Made by a program: the position numbers and the translations under genes. 64,000 bases of DNA from JAKAAZ01 sp963817855 (GTDB lineage Bacteria; Acidobacteriota; Terriglobia; Terriglobales; Acidobacteriaceae): the NCBI GenBank assembly GCA_963817855.1, contig CAWFQA010000004.1, positions 248,001-312,000 of the forward strand, read 5' to 3'. This document shows positions 28,040 through 36,733 of the stretch, piece after piece. Below the pieces are notes generated by a model that did no database searches, had not been told where the DNA came from, and saw only the letters and a list, made by a program, of their open reading frames with translations. Each line of letters starts with the position of its first letter. Positions within the stretch are counted from its first letter, which is position 1.

Positions 28040-29422
28040 TCATCGTCGGCAAGGCTGACGTGGCTGAAGGGAAATTCTGGCGACTTCATTGCCGTGGCAT
28101 TGGCGAAGCTTGCGGCCGCTGCCGCAGGGACACGGTTGATGACGAGCCAGCTTGTCGCTTTCCGCGGTGATTTCCATGATGTCGGAAGGTGGGCGGCGCT
28201 GTTGCAGCAGTTGCGCCATGGTTCGCATGGCCGGCATGGTGTGCTTGAAAAATAGCTCGAGACCGGCGCATAGATAGTTCTGGCCCGGTTCGCCGTCGCG
28301 CGACAATGTAAAGCGGTCCTTCGGGCATCCTCCATTGCAAAGTGGCCGCACCTCGCAACTCTTACACTGGGCCGTAAGCGTATCGCGCTTGTCGTCGCCG
28401 AATTTGCGCTGCACGCTGGAGGACACCAGGGTCAGCATGTGGGTCTCGTGGATATTGCCGAGACGAAATCTCGGCTCGACGAAGTGATCGCAGGAATAGA
28501 GATCGCCGTTGTGCTCCAGCGCCGGTCCGTAGCCGCAGGTGGGAGCGTGGATGCACAACAGGTGACGCCCAAAGTAGGCTTCCAGAGTGACATCGAACAG
28601 CTGCACATACACTTTGCCGATGTCGTGCCTCACCCACTCCTCGAAGATGTCGATCATGAACTGGCCGTATTGCTTGCCGCCCACGGAGCGATTTGTCACC
28701 ATGTTGCCGGACTGCGTGTAGAGCAGTCGTTTCTCACCGGGCCGTTCGCTCCATCCCAGGTTGGCGATCTGAATCGTCTCCGCGGTCGCGCGTTCAATGA
28801 TGGGGATGAACTGCACCCACTGCGCACCTAGTTCATCGCGAAAAAAGCGATACACGTTGCGTCCGTGATGTTGATTGGCGGAATTGACGGTGCACAGGAT
28901 GTTGAAGTCAACGTTATGCTGGCGAAGTTTGCGCCAGCCCTTCATCACCTTGTCGAACGTGCCCTGGCCGCCGCGATCCACACGATTGGCGTTATGAATT
29001 TCGCGCGGTCCGTCGACGCTGAGGCCGACCAGAAAATTGTGCTCCTTGAAAAAAGCGCACCAGTCGTCATCGAGAAGAATGCCATTGGTCTGAAAAGTTT
29101 GCTGCACAACCTGGCCAGGCCTGCGATACTTCTCCACCAACTCGACGGAGTGGCGAAAGAATTCCAGCTTCATCAGCGTTGGTTCGCCACCCTGCCAGGC
29201 AACCGTGACTTCAGGGGTGCGGTGCGACTCCAGCAGTTGCCGGATATAGGTCTCAAGAGTCTCCTGGGACATCCGCTGCTTGTCGTTCGGATACAGCGCT
29301 TCTTTTGAAAGGAAGAAACAGTACTTGCAATCGATGTTGCAGGTCGAGCCGCTTGGTTTGGCCAGCAGGTGAAAGCGCGGAGGAGAATTGGCTGGAGGAG
29401 TGAACTGAGACATCTGCGGCAT
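28040..29422 (-). CDS. Anaerobic-type sulfatase-maturating radical SAM enzyme (anSME) with SEC-C tail
   Basis: A 460-residue radical SAM/SPASM protein predicted to convert the active-site Cys (or Ser) of sulfatases to formylglycine without oxygen. The radical SAM cluster motif is CNIDCKYC near residues 29-36, followed by VAWQGGEPTLM, QTNGILLD and GLSVDGPREIHN. SPASM-domain cysteines appear in CSHxC-like runs: CIHAPTCGYGPA, YSCDHFVEPRF and CKSCEVRPLCNGGCPKDRF. The C-terminus carries a SEC-C zinc motif (CPCGSGRKLRQCHG). Three sulfatases surround it, so it probably matures them. It is preceded by a sigma54-type promoter and a 5' hairpin. Confidence 0.95.
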   Translation of the reverse strand: MPQMSQFTPPANSPPRFHLLAKPSGSTCNIDCKYCFFLSKEALYPNDKQRMSQETLETYIRQLLESHRTPEVTVAWQGGEPTLMKLEFFRHSVELVEKYRRPGQVVQQTFQTNGILLDDDWCAFFKEHNFLVGLSVDGPREIHNANRVDRGGQGTFDKVMKGWRKLRQHNVDFNILCTVNSANQHHGRNVYRFFRDELGAQWVQFIPIIERATAETIQIANLGWSERPGEKRLLYTQSGNMVTNRSVGGKQYGQFMIDIFEEWVRHDIGKVYVQLFDVTLEAYFGRHLLCIHAPTCGYGPALEHNGDLYSCDHFVEPRFRLGNIHETHMLTLVSSSVQRKFGDDKRDTLTAQCKSCEVRPLCNGGCPKDRFTLSRDGEPGQNYLCAGLELFFKHTMPAMRTMAQLLQQRRPPSDIMEITAESDKLARHQPCPCGSGRKLRQCHGNEVARISLQPRQPCRR

Positions 29423-29438
29423 GGGGACCCCTTCTTGG

Positions 29439-29459
29439 CTAAGCCTGCGAATGGCTTAG
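29439..29459 (-). promoter_or_regulatory. Hairpin at the predicted 5' end of the maturase mRNA
   Basis: CTAAGCC (29439-29445) and GGCTTAG (29453-29459) form a perfect seven-base-pair stem with a seven-base loop. It lies at the predicted transcript start (about 29457) and 16 bases before the ATG. It could protect the mRNA 5' end or affect translation. Confidence 0.5.
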
Positions 29460-29467
29460 ACCCAAGG

Positions 29468-29484
29468 TGCAAGCCGTAAGCCAA
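29468..29484 (-). promoter_or_regulatory. Sigma54-type promoter of the maturase operon
   Basis: On the minus strand TTTGGCTTACGGCTTGCAC has GG at 29482-29481 and GC at 29470-29469, ten bases apart, with TTGC at -12 and TGG at -24. It would drive the maturase and probably sulfatase 3. A dyad enhancer site lies about 110 bp upstream. Confidence 0.65.
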
Positions 29485-29591
29485 ATCGAGGGCCGTACCC
29501 GGGCAATGGTAAGTAGTTCAATTCCTGATGCTTTCCTGGTTCAAAGAGGGACCCGGAAGCCGTCGAAACCGGCTTGCTTTTTGGGGAAAAC

Positions 29592-29603
29592 CCAACATGT
29601 TGG
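29592..29603. promoter_or_regulatory. Enhancer-type dyad upstream of the maturase
   Basis: Perfect palindrome CCAACATGTTGG with the same CCAA/TTGG arms as the sites at 2.2 and 57.7 kb. I could not find a convincing second tandem copy here, unlike most other control regions. Confidence 0.5.
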
Positions 29604-29629
29604 AGCAGTGGTGCAAGCTCGGGCGGGAA

Positions 29630-30088
29630 TTATCGGGAGGTGCCGGGCGACGAAGATTCTGCCGGCGAGTCGCTTGAGACAGGCAGGGAAACTCCGGATG
29701 CAATTTCAGGCGCTCGCCGGTTGGCGCCTTTCTGGCAATCCTGCAGAACAGAAGCAGGGCAGCATCGCCTCAGGAAGCGAAGACTCAGGCTGAGCACCAG
29801 TACGTCGTCCAGCTGGCCGATCACCGGGATGAAATTCGGGATGAGTTGGATCGGGCTGGCAACGTAAGCCACGGCGCATCCGCAGACAGCCTTGGCATAC
29901 CAGGGCACGCCGGGGTGCACAAGGGCGCGCCGCAAAGTTTGAAATTGCCTCCACAATTGGCTGGCGGCAGCTTTCAGCTTCCTGGTCAGACGCTGTCGTG
30001 TTGGCTCCGAGCGAGTGGGCACGCGGGCCAGTCTCCAATAATTTTTGCGTCTTCGATCAACTGAATCTCTCGCTGTCTCGACCGGCAT
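29630..30088 (-). CDS. DUF1232 (YkvA-like) membrane protein
   Basis: A 152-residue protein with the DUF1232 core at about residues 60-100: VPWYAKAVCGCAVAYVASPI then QLIPNFIPVIGQLDDVLVL. The N-terminal 50 residues are basic (RRRKNYWRLARVPTRSE). The first ATG lies inside a strong hairpin (30079-30108) that follows the sulfatase 4 stop, and no ribosome site is seen, so the true start may be further in. The role of the family is unknown. It lies on the same strand between sulfatase 4 and the maturase. Confidence 0.75.
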   Translation of the reverse strand: MPVETARDSVDRRRKNYWRLARVPTRSEPTRQRLTRKLKAAASQLWRQFQTLRRALVHPGVPWYAKAVCGCAVAYVASPIQLIPNFIPVIGQLDDVLVLSLSLRFLRRCCPASVLQDCQKGANRRAPEIASGVSLPVSSDSPAESSSPGTSR

Positions 30089-30108
30089 TTGATGAAAACT
30101 GCCGGTCG
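30079..30108 (-). terminator. Hairpin after sulfatase 4
   Basis: CGACCGGCA (30079-30087) and TGCCGGTCG (30100-30108) form a perfect nine-base-pair stem starting eleven bases after the sulfatase 4 stop at 30119. There is no T-run after it on the minus strand, so it may be an attenuator or mRNA-end stabiliser more than a strong terminator. Confidence 0.5.
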
Positions 30109-30118
30109 TGAGGTGAAG

Positions 30119-32500
30119 TTACTGGCGTGCCATGGCCAGGCGGACGGCATCCTCCGGGTTGACGAGGTGGTCGACGCTCTCGGCATCTTCGGCAATGGCG
30201 AGCTGAACGCCTTTGACGACCCCGTTGAATTCATTCCCGCGCGAGCCGTAATCCGGCGACACTGGAGCTCCCGTATCCATTCCTACGTCGCAGCCATCAT
30301 CCGCAGAGAAGACCATGGGTGCTGTCCTTCCAACATTGCACTCGCCGACCTTTTTCCCGTCAACGAACAAAGTTACTGTGCCGCCCTTGCCAAGGCCGCC
30401 GCCCGCGTAGGCAAACTCCATGCGTACCTGATGGTCACCCGGAGTCAGCGGCTCGCTCGATTCTGCATAGAAATACTGGATGCCGACGAAGTTGTAACAG
30501 TATTTGAGCTTGCCACCCTTGGCGTAGAGACTCCAGCCGCCAGCGTTGCCGCCCTGAGCGACGATGACGCCTTCGGCTCCGGTTTTGGCTACAACGATCT
30601 CGGCGGTTACGGAGTGAGACTTGTTCTTGAGATTGAGGACGGAGTTTTCCGAGAGACGCCCCATGCTGCCGAAGAGAATCTGGGAGTTTGCCCTTAATCA
30701 GCACTGGACGTCCCGCCATATCCGGAGTTGAATCGTTCGACTCTTCGGTCATCGAGGGGCAGTACGTTGTGGCGTGTCGCCTCGATCAGCCAGAGGCGCT
30801 GCAGTCCATGCAGCTTTTCGGGCATCTGCTTGGCGAGGTTATTCACCTGGCTCCAGTCTTTGCTGGTGTCGTAGAGCTCCCAGTTATCGTCGTCGAATGC
30901 CGGGATTGTCTCGTCTGAAGAGCCATGGCGTACTGTGCCGCGTTACCGCGGTCCAACCCTTGTGGTAGATGCCGCGATTGCCGAACATCTCGAAGTATTG
31001 GGTCTCGTGCTGATCGGCGCGCGTTGCCATCGTTGAACGAATACACCATGCTGACGCCTTCGATGGGGTGCTGCTGAACTCCGTTGACGAAGATGCGGCT
31101 GCGGAAGTCCCGCAGCCTCAAGGATGGTCGGCGCGACGTCGATGACGTGGTGAAACTGGGTGCGAATTTCATCCTTTGCCTTGATGCCCTTCGGCCAGTG
31201 CACGATCGTCCCGTTGCGTGTGCCGCCCCAATGCGAGGCAACCTGCTTGGTCCATTGGTAGGGCGTGTCCAGCGCGTGCGCCCAGCCCACCGCATAGTGG
31301 TTATAAGAGTCCGGGCCACCCAGCTGGTCGATGCTGCGCCATCAGGAACTCGGGTGTCTCCAGTGCGGACCCGCCATTGAAAGGGGATCATCTCGTTGTA
31401 GGTGCCCTGCAGCGTGCCCTCTGCAGATGCGCCATTATCGCCGATGATGTAGATAGATCAGTGTGTCGTCAGTAGAGTGAGCTTCTTCAGTGCCTCCACC
31501 AACCGGCCGACGTGGTAGTCGGTGTATTCGAGGAACCCGGCGTAGACCTCCATCTGGCGGGCGAGCACGGGCTTGAGCGCGGCAGGCATCTCGTCCCACG
31601 CCGGGATTTCTTTGTGTCGCGGGGTAAGCTGACAATCCTGCGGGATGACGCCCAATTGCTTCTGGCGTGCAAAGATCTCGTCGCGCAGCTTGTCCCAGCC
31701 CTGATCAAACTTGCCTTTGTACTTATCCGCCCATTCCTTCGGAACGTGATGTGGAGCGTGGATCGCGCCCGGTGCAAAGTAGACAAAGAATGGCTTATCG
31801 GGAATGAGCGCCTTCTGCTGCCCAATCCAGTTGATGGCCTTGTCGGTCATGTCTTCCATCAAGTGATAACCCTCTTCGGGCGTCTTCTTCACCTCGATCG
31901 GGGTGGTGCCTTCGTAGAGCGATGGATACCATTGGTTCGCCTCGCCGCCGATGAAGCCGTAGAAGTATTCGAATCCGCCTCCTCCGGTGGGCCACGCATC
32001 GAAGGGACCAGCCGGGCTGGTCTCCCAGACGGGCACCTCGTGACATTTACCGAACTGCGCGGTCGCGTACCCGTTGAGCTTGAGAGTCCGGGCGATGCGG
32101 CGAGCATGTGTTCGGCAGCACGGAGCAGTAACCCGGGGCCGAAGTCGCGATTTCTGTGATCCCGCCCATGCCGACGGTGTGATGATTGCGCCCGGTAAGC
32201 ATCGCCTGCCGCGTCGGAGAGCAGAGCGCAGTGGTGTGAAAGCGGTTATATTTCAGGCCTGTCGGCAGCCAAAGCCTCTGCCGTCGGCGTGTTACACGGT
32301 CCGCCGAAGGCGCTGGACGAGCCAAATCCTGCATCGTCAAGCAGCACGATCAGGACATTCGGCGCGCCAGCAGGAGGACGAAGCGGCGTGATGGGCGGGA
32401 ACTTGGTTTCCGGATCTTTCGCGTCATAGGTGATAAAGCCGGAACGAGGTTGATCGGGAATCGGAAGTACGGTGCGTAGCGTATTGTCTTGCGAAGTCAT
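30119..32500 (-). pseudogene. Arylsulfatase (sulfatase 4) broken by at least nine frameshifts
   Basis: All parts of a full sulfatase of about 790 residues are present in order but in changing frames. NVLIVLLDDAGFGSSSAFGG comes first, then the motif CSPTR in TTALCSPTRQAMLTGRNHH, then VPVWETSPAGPFDAWP through YFAPGAIHAPHH, then IIGDNGASAEGTLQGTYNE, a NHYAVGWAHALDTPYQWTK section, EAAGLP then FVNGVQQHPIEGVS, DDDNWELYDTSKDWSQVNN, and a C-terminal LamG-like domain ending VRLAMARQ. Shifts are visible near 32262, 32100, 31476, 31453, 31378, 31337, 31090, 31035 and 30895, with another around 30700. The start ATG at 32500 has a GGAAAGGA site. Conservation through the breaks implies very recent decay or local assembly error. 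Confidence 0.88.
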
Positions 32501-32999
32501 TAGGATTTCCTTTCCTCATTCGGGTCAATTGGTGCATTTGGAAAGCCGTGAAGAGGTTGTCCGGAAGGAGACAGGTCTCGCACATAGTATGCATGCCACG
32601 CGCCAATTGCAGGCGCTCTCCTTGCGCCTCACCCTGCTGAAAGGGCACAGCTTAGGCGGGATCCAACACTCATCGATATGGCCGTACCCCACCACATATC
32701 GGAGTGACTACGAAATATCGTGGGAGGCGATGCTCGTGTCTCCTTGGCTTGCCAACCACCTTCGTTGATTCCGGGTTCGATTTGGCGCGGACCATCAATT
32801 GCCTGGATGAATTTGCCCAAAGTCGGTGGGTCGTAGACAGAATTGCGGGCGTTGGTCCGTCCGCGGCCGTATGTGGCTGTCCGCTTGCTAGGGTACGAAG
32901 AAGGCAAGGATCAGATTTCAATCGAAAGAATCGCCACACTTGGTTTACCAGGCGCACTCGTGTGGTGAACCTAGACGAAAGATCCGGGGTGGAGCTGTC
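32501..32999. promoter_or_regulatory. Divergent control region between sulfatase 4 and the porin gene
   Basis: About 500 non-coding bases. Two tandem dyads (32688-32724) lie centrally. A minus-strand GG-N10-GC element at 32604-32591 (TGGCGCGTGGCATGCA) points to sulfatase 4. A plus-strand one at 32789-32802 (GGACCATCAATTGC) points to the porin. The enhancer pair is about 85 bp from one and 65 bp from the other. A second minus-strand element is possible at 32547-32534 (GGCTTTCCAAATGC). Confidence 0.6.
32688..32724. promoter_or_regulatory. Tandem enhancer (UAS) dyads of the sulfatase 4 / porin region
   Basis: Sites CCCACCACATATCGGAGT (32688-32705) and ACTACGAAATATCGTGGG (32707-32724) are 19 bases apart. 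The second contains the perfect dyad ACGA-AATA-TCGT. Both align with the 41.06-kb consensus at 12 and 13 of 18 bases by hand count. Confidence 0.6.
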
Positions 33000-33929
33000 A
33001 TGCGGTGGATGGGGAAACTCGCATTCGGGATCGCAATCGCGACATGCACGCTGCAGGTTGTCCGGGCGCAGGACCTGGCTCCCCGAGCTTATGTCATTAC
33101 GCCACTGCGCTCCAACGCGATCATCCTCTCGTATGCGTATTTCAACGGCAGCGTTCTGATCAACGGAGCTGCCCCCATTACGGGTGCGACCGGAACGTAC
33201 AACGTACAGATTGCCACGTACTATCATGGGTTCAACTTTTTTGGCCGTTCCGCTAATGTGGCGCTGTCCTTGCCATATGGAATCGGCACCTTTCAGGGTG
33301 ATGTGGCCGGCAAACATGAACAGGTGTATCGATCCGGTCTGTTGGACTTTAATGGCCGGCTGTCGGTAAACCTGAAAGGCGGGCCAGCCATGAACCTGCG
33401 TCAGATGATGAAGTGGAAGCAGAAAACTCTGTTGGGGGTCAGTGTGCGGGTGGTCGCTCCGACTGGTCAATACGACCCAAACAAATTGGTGAACTGGGGC
33501 GCGAATCGCTGGGGTTTCAAGCCTGAATTCGGCTATTCCGAGCGCTGGGGCCACTGGTTGCTCGATACATATGGCGGCGCATGGTTGTTCACGACCAATC
33601 CTGAATATGTTTCGAGGCCCGCTCCGGCTCCGCAAACACAAAAACCAATCGGTTCCTTTGAAGGCCACCTGGGCTATGACTTCAAGCCTCGCATGTGGGC
33701 CTCATTGGACGGAAATCTTTGGTTCGGGGGTACGACCAGCATCAATGGCGTGGAAAATACGGCGACCCATCAGTTGGGCTCTCGTATCGGCGCGACAGCT
33801 TCCGTTCCAATTACGAAACATCAATCCATCAAGTTCGGATACAACAATGCGGACTACAGCCAATTTGGTGGGGCTTACCAAAATGTTTCTGTGGCGTGGC
33901 AATACTCGTGGTTCGGTCATCCCAAATAG
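33000..33929 (+). CDS. Outer-membrane beta-barrel protein (Phenol_MetA_deg-like)
   Basis: A 309-residue secreted protein, second of its kind in the window. The signal peptide is MRWMGKLAFGIAIATCTLQVVRAQ with cleavage after RAQ. The mature part has the family pattern: NAIILSYAYFNGSVLING, a VALSLPYG strand, RVVAPTGQYDPNKLVNWGANRW, DTYGGAWLF, and a terminal VSVAWQYSWF strand. The start at 33000 follows GGGGTGGAG. It is divergent from sulfatase 4 and shares its enhancer region, so both are likely switched on together; uptake of sulfated aromatics is an attractive but untested role. Its stop is three bases from the stop of the convergent next gene. Confidence 0.85.
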   Translation: MRWMGKLAFGIAIATCTLQVVRAQDLAPRAYVITPLRSNAIILSYAYFNGSVLINGAAPITGATGTYNVQIATYYHGFNFFGRSANVALSLPYGIGTFQGDVAGKHEQVYRSGLLDFNGRLSVNLKGGPAMNLRQMMKWKQKTLLGVSVRVVAPTGQYDPNKLVNWGANRWGFKPEFGYSERWGHWLLDTYGGAWLFTTNPEYVSRPAPAPQTQKPIGSFEGHLGYDFKPRMWASLDGNLWFGGTTSINGVENTATHQLGSRIGATASVPITKHQSIKFGYNNADYSQFGGAYQNVSVAWQYSWFGHPK

Positions 33930-33932
33930 AAA

Positions 33933-35120
33933 CTAGTGCACAGCCTTCACCAGTTCCTTCAACACGATCGCGAAAGGAATTTGTGCCAGAACGACGACGA
34001 GACCTGGAATCGCAACCGCAGCTGCCAGCCCGTAGAGTGATCCCATGTCGATAGGGAAGGGATTCAGTTGCACGATCTTCTCGTAGCTGGTGCCGAAGCC
34101 AGTGAGCGTATTGCTCTCGGGAGCGACAAGAAAGTCGGCTTCATGTCCAGAACGATGATGAATCCATTTCTCGTGGTATTCACTGCTGTGCAACTGGCCG
34201 AGAACGCCATATTCAAGAATTCCTTTTTGCCGCAGCGCCGTCAGACGCGGGACAAAGAAGAGCAGCGGACCCACTGCGAGCAAGACGATGATCAACACCA
34301 GAACGATGGCCGCAAGTCGAAAGTCGGCCAGGCGAGCTCCATGATGCAGAATCTCATGGCGCCAATTGGACGCGACGACGCTGCTGGTGGCAAATGCGGT
34401 AGGGGCGAAGGCCATGACCATGAGCCCCAGGAAGCTGAGCCCTCCTCGTTTATCAGGATGAGAAGCGACCAGCTTAAGTCGACGTCCTGAAAGTTTAAAT
34501 GCGTAAAACGCCCACATCAGCCATCTCCAAAGTGACAGACCCAGCAAAAAATTCCATAGTGGCGCGCCGACCAGAACTCCGTACCAGGCCGCGACAGTGA
34601 AATGGAAAGTATCTCCGACTCGTCGGCCCAGCCAGGGAGTGGTATCCAGTACGCCGTGGTTCGACATGTTGGTCACGATGCTGACAACGGCCAGCAGAAG
34701 AATGATCAGTTCTGGCAAATAGGCATCGCGCAGACGCTTCATCTGCGCCAGGACCTGATTCATGTGAGTTTCATCGGCAGCGTCCAGCAAATTTGCTTCG
34801 CGAATATGTCTCAGGACAGCGCTAAAATACCCATCCATCATCAGCTCTCCCGTGATTAGCGCCGGGATGGCAACGAAGAGTCGCGCATACACACGAGGAT
34901 CGACTAACAGCGAATGCAAGCCGGCGGGGTTTGAACCCGCTGTGATGATAACGAGAGGTGCCCAGGTGATCGCAATCAGCGCAGCAGTGCGGCGTCCCAG
35001 GTTCCATTGCTGCGGATGTATCAGGCCGGCCGCCTTCAGCAAGCGATAAAACGGGCCCCCGCGCACCAGCGAGAATTTCGTTTGATCGGCCGCGCGAGGA
35101 ACGTCAGCTACTGGGTTCAT
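33933..35120 (-). CDS. Multi-pass membrane protein of unknown function
   Basis: A 395-residue integral membrane protein with about six hydrophobic segments: LIAITWAPLVIITAG, LFVAIPALITGELMM, LPELIILLLAVVSIVT, LVGAPLWNFLLGLSLWRWLMWAFYAF in two pieces, LAAIVLVLIIVLLAVGPLLFF, and a C-terminal LYGLAAAVAIPGLVVVLAQI. No catalytic motif or known transporter signature is seen. It is the last gene of a minus-strand run after an MltF-like transglycosylase (59-base gap), and AAAGGAATC before the ATG is a plausible ribosome site. I do not recognise the family with confidence. Confidence 0.75.
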   Translation of the reverse strand: MNPVADVPRAADQTKFSLVRGGPFYRLLKAAGLIHPQQWNLGRRTAALIAITWAPLVIITAGSNPAGLHSLLVDPRVYARLFVAIPALITGELMMDGYFSAVLRHIREANLLDAADETHMNQVLAQMKRLRDAYLPELIILLLAVVSIVTNMSNHGVLDTTPWLGRRVGDTFHFTVAAWYGVLVGAPLWNFLLGLSLWRWLMWAFYAFKLSGRRLKLVASHPDKRGGLSFLGLMVMAFAPTAFATSSVVASNWRHEILHHGARLADFRLAAIVLVLIIVLLAVGPLLFFVPRLTALRQKGILEYGVLGQLHSSEYHEKWIHHRSGHEADFLVAPESNTLTGFGTSYEKIVQLNPFPIDMGSLYGLAAAVAIPGLVVVLAQIPFAIVLKELVKAVH

Positions 35121-35179
35121 CTCGATTCCTTTCTCTGCTTCTGACTTTATCGCTTACATCGAGAGCAGCTTGCCAGTTA

Positions 35180-36685
35180 TTACAGGGTTCCACCTTGCTG
35201 CACCACCAGCTTGTACGCAACGTAATACTTGTAGATATTGCTGACGTACTGCACGGTCTCCTGGCCCACCTTTTGGGCGACCACTAACTCAACATTTCCA
35301 AACCAGACGTTGGGATCTAGTCCCCGCGCTGCGGCTTGCCGGCGAAGCGCCGATATGCGCGTGGGACCCGCATTGTAGGAGGCGAAAGCTAACAACAGAC
35401 GATTCATCGGGTCAATCTTCGGATCGTTGAAGTATTTTTCCTCGATGGTGTGCAACATCTTGACGCCCGCCTCGATATTGTTTTGCGCAGTCGTGACGTC
35501 ATGGACATTGATCGGCGGCGCTGAGGCGAATTTCGGGTTGACCTGCATGATCCCCACCACGCTGCCATTTCTCGCGGATTGATCTAGCATCGATTCCTGG
35601 TACCCCTGGGCGACAACCAGGAGATAATCCAGGCTGTATTTGGCCGAGTATTTCTTGAAGAAGGCAAGGTTCTCGTTGAATTTCTTGATCTCTGCAGCGG
35701 TTGTTGGATTCTTGATCCACTTGGTGTTTTGCATGTAACGCCGCAACAAGGTATTGCCAAAAGTTGTTCCCAGGCGGTGTGTCTTGGCAAACTCATCCAC
35801 CATGGCTTTCAGTTCGGGATTGTTTTTTCGCATCGCCCATGCCAGGTCCTGCTCGCTGGCGACGACGAGCTCCGGATGAGGCGTGATATTCGGAAGCACA
35901 CTGGCCCAAACGCTGGCGCGTTGCGTGATCGTGACGGTTGCAGGAATGATGCCTGCGTTCACCATTTCCAGCAGGTCTTCGTCGCCAAGATTTGTGTCCG
36001 CTTTTTCGATCAGAATGGGCGGCTTGCCTTGTTTGCGCAGTGAGACGTTCAACTTTTGAAGGTTGTCGTAATACGTGGTCAAGGGATTCACGTAGATCTT
36101 TTTCCCGCCCAGATCCTGCAACGAGGTCGCATGGCCGAAGCCTTTCCCGGTGACGACAATTTGCTTGATGTTGGTCGCCACTGGAATCGAAAAGGCGACC
36201 TTCTTCTCACGTTCCGGCGTCACCACCAATCCGTAGGCGATCAGATCGCCGACTCCCTGGGTCAGGGCAGCTTCCGCCTGGTCCGGGCGGATTGGAATGA
36301 AGGTCACCTGCACACGCTGTTTGCCGGTGTGCAGTTTCTGATTCACGAACTGCTCGAATGCTCGGAGGGCCTCGTAGTTGATCCCCTGCGGCCGGCCGTT
36401 GACGTAGAAGAAACCGGTACGACTGTAGAAGACGAGTGCGCGAATTCTGCGACGCTTCACCATCGAGTTCAAGTCACCGGTTTCGCGCGCAAAGGTCAAC
36501 GGCAGTCCGCGGTGAGCGGTTTGGGGCGGATTTTGATCCGATGGGACGCTCTTGGCGGAGCTTGACGATGCGCCCGTTGCCGGGCCCCGAAACGCCGCGG
36601 ACACGGGAGCGCTACCGGCTGTCGTCAATGCGAGAATCATTGCCAGGGGTGCCCATCGTATCGCTCGCCATCCAACAATTCTCAT
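35180..36685 (-). CDS. MltF-like lytic transglycosylase with solute-binding domain
   Basis: A 501-residue exported enzyme. After a signal segment (WAPLAMILALTTAGSAPVSA), residues about 75-310 resemble a family 3 periplasmic solute-binding domain (RIRALVFYSRTGFFYVNGRPQ, GLVVTPEREKKVAFSIPV). Residues about 350-490 are an SLT lysozyme-like domain with the catalytic Glu in VVAQGYQESMLD, then GIMQVNP and LLLAFASYNAGPTRI. This is the MltF architecture, in which the regulatory domain controls peptidoglycan cleavage. The start has GCGGAGGTC upstream. It is flanked on the same strand by an outer-membrane protein and a membrane protein, probably one operon. Confidence 0.92.
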   Translation of the reverse strand: MRIVGWRAIRWAPLAMILALTTAGSAPVSAAFRGPATGASSSSAKSVPSDQNPPQTAHRGLPLTFARETGDLNSMVKRRRIRALVFYSRTGFFYVNGRPQGINYEALRAFEQFVNQKLHTGKQRVQVTFIPIRPDQAEAALTQGVGDLIAYGLVVTPEREKKVAFSIPVATNIKQIVVTGKGFGHATSLQDLGGKKIYVNPLTTYYDNLQKLNVSLRKQGKPPILIEKADTNLGDEDLLEMVNAGIIPATVTITQRASVWASVLPNITPHPELVVASEQDLAWAMRKNNPELKAMVDEFAKTHRLGTTFGNTLLRRYMQNTKWIKNPTTAAEIKKFNENLAFFKKYSAKYSLDYLLVVAQGYQESMLDQSARNGSVVGIMQVNPKFASAPPINVHDVTTAQNNIEAGVKMLHTIEEKYFNDPKIDPMNRLLLAFASYNAGPTRISALRRQAAARGLDPNVWFGNVELVVAQKVGQETVQYVSNIYKYYVAYKLVVQQGGTL

Positions 36686-36733
36686 TCTGACCTCCGCGCC
36701 ACGCTCGCTCCTACTGGCTTTCGTAAAGAGTTC

